A stretch of DNA of 64,000 bases from Streptomyces sp. CG4. Lineage in GTDB: Bacteria; Actinomycetota; Actinomycetes; Streptomycetales; Streptomycetaceae. Numbering within the stretch: position 1 is the stretch's first letter; each line of letters begins with the position of its first letter. Below, in pieces: positions 1 to 7,010 of this stretch. Location: positions 224,382-288,381 of the forward strand of contig NZ_CP163526.1 of assembly GCF_041080655.1 (NCBI RefSeq), given 5' to 3'. Below the pieces are notes generated by a model that saw only the letters and a program-made list of their open reading frames with translations, did not search any database and was not told where the DNA came from. A program made the position numbers and the translations under genes.

Positions 1-1524
1 GTACTGGAGGTAGGCGTTGAGGATGTCGGGCGTGTTCACGAAGAGGTTGGGCCGCAGGTAGGCCGAGCTCTCCTCGCCGCCGAGGCCCGCGAGTTCGGCC
101 AGGTAGGCTTCCACCTCGTCCTTGGAGTTGCGCCACGTGAAGTACGTGTACGACTGGTGGAACCCCACGCGCGCCAGGGCGTGCAGCATGGCCGGGCGGG
201 TGAACGCCTCGGCGAGGAAGAGGACATCGGGGTCGGTCGCGTGCACCGTGTCGATCAGCCGTTCCCAGAAGGCGACGGGTTTGGTGTGCGGATTGTCGAC
301 GCGGAAGATCCGTACTCCGTGGTCCATCCAGTGCCGCAGCACGCGCAGGCACTCCGCGTGCAGTCCGTCCGGATCGGTGTCGAAGTCGATCGGGTAGATG
401 TCCTGGTATTTCTTCGGCGGGTTCTCGGCGAACGCGATCGAACCGTCGGCCCGGTGCCGGAACCACTCGGGGTGCTCGGTGACCCACGGATGGTCGGGGG
501 AGCACTGCAGAGCGAAGTCCAGGGCCACTTCGAGTCCCAGTTCACCGGCGCGTGCCACGAAGTGGTCGAAGTCCTCGAGGGTGCCCAGGTCCGGGTGGAT
601 CGCGTCGTGTCCGCCCTCGGCCGATCCGATCGCCCAGGGGGAGCCGGGATCGTGCGGCCCCGCTTCGAGGGAGTTGCCCGCTCCTTTGCGGTGGGTGGTG
701 CCGATGGGGTGGACCGGGGGCAGATAGACCACGTCGAAGCCCATGTCCGCCACGGCCTCCAGCCGCTTGGCCGCGGTCCGCAGGGTGCCCGACCGCGGCG
801 GCTGCGCCACCCCGTCCACGACCCGGGGGACGACGGCTCCCTCGGACCGGGGGAAGAACTCGTACCACGCGCCGTACAGAGCGCGTTCGCGGTCCACCCG
901 CAGCGGCAGTTCCGGGGAGCGGGTGAGCCGTCTGCGCAGCGGGTGCGCGGCGAGCAGCGCGGCCACGGGGGAATCGGTGACGGCGGCGAGCCGCTCCTGC
1001 GCGTCGAGGCGCCCGTCCCGCAGCAGTGCGGCCGCCCGCGTCAGCTGCGCCGCCGCGTCGGCCGGGAGCGTGCCGGCGACCTCCTCGGCGACCTTCTTAA
1101 GGAGCAACGCGCCTTCCTCCAGGACCAGTTCGGTGTCGACCTCGGCCGGAATCTTGATCTCGGCGGCCTGCCACCACGTTGCCCAGGGGTCCGTCCACGC
1201 CTCCACCCGATAGGTCCAGTCGCCCTCCCGGCCGGCGGTGATCCACGCGGTGTAGCGGTCGGTCCCGGGGGCCACGAGACGCATCGGGATCCAGCTGCCC
1301 GCACGGCCGTGGGGATCGGTGAGCACGACACCGGCTCCGACCGCGTCATGCCCTTCCCGGAAGACGGTGGCCGAGACCTCGAACTCCTCGTCGGGTACGG
1401 CGCGGGCGGGGGTGCGGCCGCCGTCCACCTGGGGCGACACGTCCACGATGGGGATACGGCCCACACCGGGCCCGGATCCGGCGGACGGGCGCGTCGCCTC
1501 GCGCTGCATGGGCTTGCCCTCCAT
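1..1524 (-). CDS. glgE: GlgE, alpha-1,4-glucan:maltose-1-phosphate maltosyltransferase (partial)
   Basis: Cytoplasmic GH13_3 enzyme that transfers maltosyl units from alpha-maltose 1-phosphate to the non-reducing end of alpha-1,4-glucan. Only the first 508 residues are present; the gene runs off the left edge (family length is about 660-700). RVDNPHTKP carries the presumed nucleophile Asp410 and FLAEAF the acid/base Glu439. They are 29 residues apart, as Asp394/Glu423 are in S. coelicolor GlgE. The ATG at 1524 follows AGGAGG (1540-1535) with a 10-nt spacer. It is the last visible gene of a long leftward operon that also encodes maltokinase, which makes its donor sugar. The usual partners TreS and GlgB are not in the window; they could lie beyond the edge. 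The family assignment is firm. Confidence 0.95.
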   Translation of the reverse strand, partial: MEGKPMQREATRPSAGSGPGVGRIPIVDVSPQVDGGRTPARAVPDEEFEVSATVFREGHDAVGAGVVLTDPHGRAGSWIPMRLVAPGTDRYTAWITAGREGDWTYRVEAWTDPWATWWQAAEIKIPAEVDTELVLEEGALLLKKVAEEVAGTLPADAAAQLTRAAALLRDGRLDAQERLAAVTDSPVAALLAAHPLRRRLTRSPELPLRVDRERALYGAWYEFFPRSEGAVVPRVVDGVAQPPRSGTLRTAAKRLEAVADMGFDVVYLPPVHPIGTTHRKGAGNSLEAGPHDPGSPWAIGSAEGGHDAIHPDLGTLEDFDHFVARAGELGLEVALDFALQCSPDHPWVTEHPEWFRHRADGSIAFAENPPKKYQDIYPIDFDTDPDGLHAECLRVLRHWMDHGVRIFRVDNPHTKPVAFWERLIDTVHATDPDVLFLAEAFTRPAMLHALARVGFHQSYTYFTWRNSKDEVEAYLAELAGLGGEESSAYLRPNLFVNTPDILNAYLQY

Positions 1525-1612
1525 AGTGCTCGTGCCTCCTCGCACCGGGGTGCGGTCGCTGGACAGTGGGTGTTCGGTGGTGCGAGCGGTGCGCGTGGGG
1601 CTGCGGACGCGG

Positions 1613-2383
1613 TCAGCGGCGGATCGCGGTGGTCCCGTTGCTGACCTCGGAGATGATCCGGCGGTATCCCGACACCAGCGGATGGTGCGGATACGCCGTG
1701 GAGAACAGCCGCTCCCCCGCGAGCGACGCCATCTCGGGCGCGTACGGCAACACCGTGGTGATACGGGTGTTGTACGCGCTCTCCACATCGCCGCGCAGCC
1801 GGTCGCCCACGGCGCCGTCGGGGGCCATGTTCACGGCGATGCTCATGCCGTCGAAGCCGAGCCGGTGCGCCAGCGCCCTCGTCTCCCTGGCGCCCACGAG
1901 GTCCAGGCGGTCGGCCCGGGTCACGACCACGAGCGCGTCCGAGCTCGCCATCGCGGTGACGGTCTCGTTGTTGAAGCCCGCGTGTGTGTCGAGCAGCAGC
2001 ACGTCGAGTGCCAGGGTGTCGATGAGCCGGTCGAAGCCCTCGCGCAGCAGGCCCACGTCGTAGCCGCGCCCCATGATCTCGTTCACCCCGGTGGCCTGGC
2101 TCCTCGCCGGGACCAGGAAGAACCCGTCATGCCCGGCGCTCTCGTCGACGGCGTACGCCGCTTCCTCGATCTCGCAGCGGCCGATGAGGTAATCGGTGAG
2201 CGACCGCCGCGCGTGCGGCGCCGCCATGTCACCGAACATCACGTCCAGAGCAGGTGTCTGGATGTCGGTGTCCACCAGAGCGACCCGCAGGCCCGAAGAG
2301 GCCAGCAGCAACCCGAGGTTGGCGACCGTGCTGGATTTTCCGGTGCCCCCTCGGTAGGAGTGCACTGTGATGATCTGTGACAT
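1613..2383 (-). CDS. MinD/ParA-family P-loop ATPase
   Basis: 256-residue ATPase of the ParA/MinD superfamily. The Walker A region is SYRGGTGKSSTVANLG at about residues 7-22; the first basic position is Arg rather than the Lys of canonical KGGxxKS. The Walker A' Asp lies in VALVDTDIQTP and the Walker B-like strand is VLLLDTHAG. ATG at 2383 is preferred because the P-loop strand begins at once and AGGTGGAG lies just upstream. A GTG at 2416 would add 11 residues of no evident function. No ParB-like partner or centromere-like repeats are nearby. It sits between the PP2C phosphatase and glgE on the same strand, so it may position or switch a protein complex rather than segregate DNA. That role is inferred. 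Confidence 0.85.
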   Translation of the reverse strand: MSQIITVHSYRGGTGKSSTVANLGLLLASSGLRVALVDTDIQTPALDVMFGDMAAPHARRSLTDYLIGRCEIEEAAYAVDESAGHDGFFLVPARSQATGVNEIMGRGYDVGLLREGFDRLIDTLALDVLLLDTHAGFNNETVTAMASSDALVVVTRADRLDLVGARETRALAHRLGFDGMSIAVNMAPDGAVGDRLRGDVESAYNTRITTVLPYAPEMASLAGERLFSTAYPHHPLVSGYRRIISEVSNGTTAIRR

Positions 2384-2438
2384 GTCTCCACCTGACGGTT
2401 TCTGATGAGTTGGCACGCCGGCCGGTGCGCTGTCCCGG

Positions 2439-3689
2439 TCAGTCGGCGGCCCCGACCGGCGCCTGCCAGTTCACGGCCAGCATCGTGATGTCGTCGGACT
2501 GCTCGGCCTGGCCGACGAACCCGCTGAGCGCGCCGTCCATGTGGTCAAGGAGCTCCTCGCCGCGCACCGCGGCCTCGGTCAGCTGCTGGAGGAGCAGTTC
2601 CTCGCCGAAGAAGAGCCCCGTCTCCGAGCGGGCCTCGGTGACCCCGTCGGTGTAGATGAAGAGCGTGTCCCCGGGGCTGATCTGCGCGTACCCCAGCGAG
2701 AAGGTGCAGTTCGGCATGACGCCCACGGCCGGTCCCGTCGGCCGGAGCAGTACGGGTTCGCCGCCGCTTCCGCTGACGAGGACCGGTGGATTGTGCCCTC
2801 CGTTGATGTAGACGAGGTTGCCGGTGACCGGGTCCAGGACGCCGAAGAACATCGTGGCGAAGTAGCCCTGCTTGATGTGGTTGCGGGTCAGGTAGCTGTT
2901 CGTGCCGACGACCGCGTTCAGCAGCGGGGTGGCGCCCACGACCGGAATGGCCCGCGTGTGCTCGGCCCCGCCCATCTCCTCCCCCATGAGATCCGCCGCG
3001 ATGAGGTTCTGCAGGCCGCTCTGCTCCGCGGTGTGTCGCAGCAGGGAGCGGATGAGCGCCATGAACAGGGCAGCGCCGACTCCCTTGTCGCACACGTCGG
3101 CCACGACGAGGGCCAGCCGTCGCCGGTTGACCAGTTCGAAGACGTCGTAGAAGTCCCCGGCGACGGTCCGCGCGGGCCTGAAGCGCACCCGTATGTTCCA
3201 GCCGTCGGGACTGGGCAGCGAGTCCGGCAGGAATCCCAGCTGGATCTCGCGGCCTATCTCCAACTCCCGTTCATAGCTGAGCAGTTCGGCGTGTGCGGCG
3301 ACCTCCTCCAGGTTCCGGTTGAGCTCCGCGTGCTGATGGCAGTCACGCAACCGCGCCTCGACCAGAACGGGGTGGAACGGCGGGAGCAGGTAGTCCGATC
3401 CCGCGCGCACATGGCCGTCGAGGAGATGCAGATCATCCTCCGCGTACGCCACCACGGTGGGTTGCTGTCCCTCGTCGGCCAGTCTCCGGGCCACCGATCT
3501 GACGGTGTGTGGAGACAGCGTCGCGCTGGCGAGCAGAGCGGTCACCGGCGGCATCCGGCCGGGCGACGCCGCCAGAACGTCGCCCGGGGTACGGATGTAC
3601 GCCTCGGCGCCCACGGCGTCCAGCGCCTTGGACAACCCCTGCGGGACCTCCCGCCGCTCGTCCAGTATCAGCACTCTCGTCTGCGCCAT
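2439..3689 (-). CDS. PP2C (SpoIIE/RsbU-type) phosphatase with pseudo-receiver domain
   Basis: 416 residues. The N-terminal ~125 have a response-regulator-like fold, but the strand that should carry the phospho-acceptor reads TALLASATL with no Asp, so it is probably a pseudo-receiver. A helical linker (about 125-165) leads to a PP2C domain with the metal-binding motifs TVAGDFYD, VVADVCDKGVGAALFMA, YINGGHNPP, FIYTDGVTEAR and SDDITML. Such enzymes dephosphorylate STAS anti-sigma antagonists and so release or trap a sigma factor. Its likely substrates, two STAS proteins, and an HATPase kinase are encoded just upstream in the same operon. ATG at 3689 follows GAGG and lies 11 nt after the HATPase stop codon. 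Confidence 0.93.
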   Translation of the reverse strand: MAQTRVLILDERREVPQGLSKALDAVGAEAYIRTPGDVLAASPGRMPPVTALLASATLSPHTVRSVARRLADEGQQPTVVAYAEDDLHLLDGHVRAGSDYLLPPFHPVLVEARLRDCHQHAELNRNLEEVAAHAELLSYERELEIGREIQLGFLPDSLPSPDGWNIRVRFRPARTVAGDFYDVFELVNRRRLALVVADVCDKGVGAALFMALIRSLLRHTAEQSGLQNLIAADLMGEEMGGAEHTRAIPVVGATPLLNAVVGTNSYLTRNHIKQGYFATMFFGVLDPVTGNLVYINGGHNPPVLVSGSGGEPVLLRPTGPAVGVMPNCTFSLGYAQISPGDTLFIYTDGVTEARSETGLFFGEELLLQQLTEAAVRGEELLDHMDGALSGFVGQAEQSDDITMLAVNWQAPVGAAD

Positions 3690-3700
3690 CTCCGCCTCGT

Positions 3701-4189
3701 CTAGTCCGCTGTCGGCCGGCGCATCACGAGGGTGCTCACATTGCGCCCCGCGACGAGCTCGTACTCGAAGGTGTCCACGGCTGTGAACGCCAGGAAGACC
3801 CCCAGGCCGCCGATCTGCCGCTGCGCGAGCGGCACGTCGAGCGCGGGCTGCTGCATGCCCTGCCTCGGGTCGAAGGCCGGCGCGTCGTCCTGGAAGCGAA
3901 CCCAGACGTCGCCCGGGTCGATCCCGCCGTCCACGGTGATCTCGCCCGGCTCACCGCGGTAGCCGTGCAGGACGATGTTCGTGGCCAGCTCGTCGGCGGC
4001 GAGGCGCAGCCGGTACAGCGAAGTCTCCGGAAGGCGGGCCTTCTTGCCCAGGCGCAGGACGAAGGCGGTCACCGGTTCGAGCGATTCGATCGTCGCGGGA
4101 ACACTGAGTGCGTCCGTCCTGCCGCACTCGGGTACCTGTGCGACGCCCGCTGCCCTTCCGGCCCCCGTGGCCTCGAAGTCGAACGTCAT
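3701..4189 (-). CDS. RsbW-like HATPase anti-sigma factor / serine kinase
   Basis: 162-residue GHKL ATPase of the anti-sigma kinase type (HATPase_c_2). The N box is LAADELATNIVLHGY, the G1 box FQDDAPAFDP and the G2 region GGLGVFLAF. Proteins of this type phosphorylate a STAS antagonist on Ser/Thr or bind a sigma factor. It lies between a STAS gene (14-nt gap) and the PP2C gene (11-nt gap), the expected composition of a partner-switching unit. A Shine-Dalgarno-like AAGGGA overlaps the stop codon of the STAS gene, which suggests coupled translation. No sigma-factor gene is encoded in the window, so the target is unknown. Confidence 0.9.
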   Translation of the reverse strand: MTFDFEATGAGRAAGVAQVPECGRTDALSVPATIESLEPVTAFVLRLGKKARLPETSLYRLRLAADELATNIVLHGYRGEPGEITVDGGIDPGDVWVRFQDDAPAFDPRQGMQQPALDVPLAQRQIGGLGVFLAFTAVDTFEYELVAGRNVSTLVMRRPTAD

Positions 4190-4203
4190 CTCGGTTCGTC
4201 CCT

Positions 4204-4515
4204 TCAGGCGTCCACGAGCTCGATGCTGTGGTCGAATCCGGCGAGCCGGATGGTCTGTGCCACCGGGTCGGTCGCCCCCACGATGGCGATGCGCACCTCG
4301 TCGCCCATCTTCTGGCGGGCGAAGACCAGGGAGCGCAGCCCCGCGCTGGAGAGGTAGCCGAGCTGCTCGGCATGGATGACCAGTTCGACGGCTCCGGCCC
4401 CGGCCGCCCGGCCGACGGTGTCGTGGAACTCGCCTGCGGTCGAGGCGTCCAGCTCACCCTTGAGTTCGATGGTGGCGACCTTGTCGTTGATCTTCAGCCT
4501 CACGTCGAAAGCCAC
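4204..4515 (-). CDS. STAS-domain anti-anti-sigma factor (RsbV-like)
   Basis: 103-residue single STAS domain. The sequence around QLGYLSSAGLRSLVFA is the conserved loop and helix containing the phosphorylatable Ser pair of SpoIIAA/RsbV proteins. It probably binds the HATPase encoded immediately downstream and is dephosphorylated by the PP2C protein after that. It starts 18 nt after glgX; a GGAGAA ribosome site precedes the ATG. A second, different STAS protein is encoded on the other side of glgX, so two antagonists may compete for one kinase. The role comes from family knowledge and gene order. Confidence 0.92.
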   Translation of the reverse strand: MAFDVRLKINDKVATIELKGELDASTAGEFHDTVGRAAGAGAVELVIHAEQLGYLSSAGLRSLVFARQKMGDEVRIAIVGATDPVAQTIRLAGFDHSIELVDA

Positions 4516-4533
4516 GATGGTTCTCCTTCGGGG

Positions 4534-6672
4534 TCAAGCGGTCGTCTGCTGAGCCGCGCGTCCCACGAGGACGACCGCGGAGTGGGCGCCCAGATGGAAA
4601 CGCCCGGGGTGCTGGAGCTCCGGCTCGGCGCCGAGGGGATGAACGGCGGTGGCCGTGTCGGCGAAGAGGTGCCAGCGTTGCCCTTCCGGCAGGGCGGGCA
4701 GCTCCAGGTCGTGCGCCTCCCAGTGCGCGTTCACGGCGATGTACACGTGGTCGTCGGCCACGCTGCCGCCCTTGGCGTGCCTGCCGCACCGCATCATCGC
4801 GAGGACCCGGCCGTGGTCGGCCCAGTCCGGTGCCCAGGCGCGGACGCCGTGCCAGCTGATGTCGGGATAGCCGCTGCCGACCCGGTCCGTGCCGCTCGGA
4901 TGGTCGCTGGAGCGCAGGACGGGGTGTGCGTGCCGGAAGGCGATCAGCGCTTGCGTGAAGTGCAGAAGCCCGGCGTTGGCCTCGACGAGTCCCCAGTCGA
5001 ACCAGGACAGTTCGTTGTCCTGGCAGTAGGTGTTGTTGTTGCCGAGCTGGGTGCGGCCGACCTCGTCGCCGGCCAGGATCATCGGAATGCCCTGGCTCGT
5101 CAGCAGGATGGTCAGCAGGTTCTTCATCTGCCGCATCCTCAGCTCGCGCACGTGCGGGGAGGCGCTGGGACCCTCCTCTCCGCAGTTCCAGCTGTTGTTG
5201 TCATTGGCGCCGTCGTTGTTGTCCTCGCCGTTGGCCTCGTTGTGCTTGTCGTTGTACGAGACGAGGTCGGCCAGGGTGAATCCGTCGTGGGCCGTGATGA
5301 AGTTGACCGACGCGGACGAGGTCCGGCCCTGGTACAGGTCGGGCGAGCCGGCCATCCGGGTCGCCAGCTCACCGACCAGTCCCGGCTCCCCCTTGACGAA
5401 GCGTCGGACCGTGTCGCGGTACTTGCCGTTCCACTCCGACCAGCGGCCGTAGTTGGGGAAGTTGCCCACCTGGTAGAGCCCCGCCGCGTCCCATGCCTCG
5501 GCGATCAGCTTCGTGTGCCGCAGGATCGGGTCGTGCGCGAGCTGTTCGAGCAGCGGCGGGTTGGGCAGCGGAGTACCGTCCGGAGCCCGGTCGAGGATGG
5601 CCGCGAGGTCGAAGCGGAATCCGTCGATGTGATACTCGGCAACCCAGTGACGCAGACAGGACAGCACGAAGTCCCGCACCACGGGGTGGTTGCAGTTGAC
5701 GGTGTTCCCGGTGCCGCTGAAGTTGTAGTACTCGCCGCGGGGCGTGAGCATGTAGTAGGTGGCGTTGTCGAGTCCGCGGAACGAGATGGTCGGACCCTGT
5801 TCGTTGCCCTCGGCCGTGTGGTTGAAGACCACGTCGAGCACCACTTCGATGCCGGCCCTGTGCAGCTCCTTGACCAGCGACTTGAACTCGTCGGCCTGCA
5901 TGCCGAAGGGGCCGGTGGCCGCGTATCCGGCCTTGGGGGCGAAGAACGAGACGGTGTTGTAGCCCCAGTAGTTGTACAGCCGTTCACCGGTGGCCGGATC
6001 GGTGCGCGGATTGTCCAGCTCGTCGAACTCGAACACCGGCAGCAGTTCGAGGCAGTTGACGCCCAGCTCCCGCAGATACGGAATCTTCTCCCGCATTCCG
6101 GCGTAGGTGCCCGGCGCCGACACCTTCGAGGAGGGGTGCCGGGTGAAGCCGCGCACGTGTGTCTCGTAGATGACGAGGTCCTCGGCGGGAATCCGCAGGG
6201 GGCGGTCGCCGTCCCAGTCGAAGTCGTCGTTCAGCACCTGCGCGCGGTAGTGGTAGACGTTGTCCCAGTCCGGCTCCCGGCCCCACACCTCCCGCCCCGA
6301 GATCAGCCGCGCGTAGGGGTCGCTGAGCACCTTGCCGGCGTCGAAGCGATCGCCGTGCTCGGGGGCGTACGGGCCGGCCGCGCGGAAGCCGTACTCCAGA
6401 TTCTCCGCGTCGAGCCCGAAGACCGTCATGGCGTACACACTGCCGATGCGGAACTCCAGCGGGAACTCCAGTTCGGCACTGGGCCGAGTGCCTCCCCGTT
6501 CGAACAGCACCAGACTCATCGTGGTCGCGCCGTCGGAGTAGACCGAGAAGTTGACGCCCCCGGGCACCGGGGTGGCGCCGTACGGGAAGGGGCGTCCCGC
6601 CCTGACCCGGTACGGTCCGATCCGGTGCGTCGGGAAGGCGTCGATGCGCTCGCGCATGTCCGGGGTGCTCAT
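4534..6672 (-). CDS. glgX: GlgX-type glycogen debranching enzyme
   Basis: 712-residue GH13 (isoamylase-type) enzyme with an N-terminal CBM48-like domain (about 20-120) and a (beta/alpha)8 core. The four GH13 regions are visible: DVVFNHT, GFRFDLAAIL (nucleophile Asp), LIAEAWDAAG (acid/base Glu) and FITAHDGFTL. It hydrolyses alpha-1,6 branches of limit dextrins and glycogen in the cytoplasm. Length and motifs match bacterial GlgX closely. Its ATG overlaps the stop codon of the upstream STAS gene (ATGA, 6669-6672), so the two are probably translated together. A debranching enzyme placed inside a partner-switching operon is unusual and links glycogen turnover to the regulatory module. Confidence 0.96.
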   Translation of the reverse strand: MSTPDMRERIDAFPTHRIGPYRVRAGRPFPYGATPVPGGVNFSVYSDGATTMSLVLFERGGTRPSAELEFPLEFRIGSVYAMTVFGLDAENLEYGFRAAGPYAPEHGDRFDAGKVLSDPYARLISGREVWGREPDWDNVYHYRAQVLNDDFDWDGDRPLRIPAEDLVIYETHVRGFTRHPSSKVSAPGTYAGMREKIPYLRELGVNCLELLPVFEFDELDNPRTDPATGERLYNYWGYNTVSFFAPKAGYAATGPFGMQADEFKSLVKELHRAGIEVVLDVVFNHTAEGNEQGPTISFRGLDNATYYMLTPRGEYYNFSGTGNTVNCNHPVVRDFVLSCLRHWVAEYHIDGFRFDLAAILDRAPDGTPLPNPPLLEQLAHDPILRHTKLIAEAWDAAGLYQVGNFPNYGRWSEWNGKYRDTVRRFVKGEPGLVGELATRMAGSPDLYQGRTSSASVNFITAHDGFTLADLVSYNDKHNEANGEDNNDGANDNNSWNCGEEGPSASPHVRELRMRQMKNLLTILLTSQGIPMILAGDEVGRTQLGNNNTYCQDNELSWFDWGLVEANAGLLHFTQALIAFRHAHPVLRSSDHPSGTDRVGSGYPDISWHGVRAWAPDWADHGRVLAMMRCGRHAKGGSVADDHVYIAVNAHWEAHDLELPALPEGQRWHLFADTATAVHPLGAEPELQHPGRFHLGAHSAVVLVGRAAQQTTA

Positions 6673-7010
6673 CGACCCGCGCGTTCCAGCTCGGCGTCCA
6701 GGTCCTCGGCGATCCTGAAGAAGTCCAGGAATCCGGTGGCGGACATGACGAACGAGACCTCCTCGGAGAGACCGACCAGCGTGATCTCGGCCTTCAGCTG
6801 CTGGGCGTGGCGGTGCACGATGAGCAGGGTGCGCAGGCCGGCGCTGGAGATGTAGGAGACTCCGGTGAGGTCGATCAGGACCACGGAGCTGGGTCCGATG
6901 AGCGGCAGCAACTGTGACTGCAGCCCGCCGGACGTGGTGGAGTTGATCTCGCCCTCCAGGGCGACGACGGTGGCCTCGGCGAGCACCTGTGAGCTGACCT
7001 TGACGCTCAT
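6669..7010 (-). CDS. STAS-domain anti-anti-sigma factor
   Basis: 113-residue STAS protein starting MSVKVSSQVL. The motif GVSYISSAGLRTLLIV contains the Ser pair expected to be phosphorylated. It overlaps the epimerase gene upstream and glgX downstream by 4 nt each (ATGA at both ends), so it is translationally locked to both. It differs clearly in sequence from the STAS protein at 4204-4515 and is probably a second input to the same HATPase. The start is fixed by the ATGA junction at 7007-7010; longer readings into the epimerase gene are out of its frame. Confidence 0.9.
   Translation of the reverse strand: MSVKVSSQVLAEATVVALEGEINSTTSGGLQSQLLPLIGPSSVVLIDLTGVSYISSAGLRTLLIVHRHAQQLKAEITLVGLSEEVSFVMSATGFLDFFRIAEDLDAELERAGR

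Noticed and set aside
4108..6855. A 915-codon rightward open reading antisense to glgX and its neighbours
   Set aside because: It is a shadow of high-GC genes on the other strand: no conserved motif, Val/Arg/Gly-rich composition, and the true proteins lie opposite.
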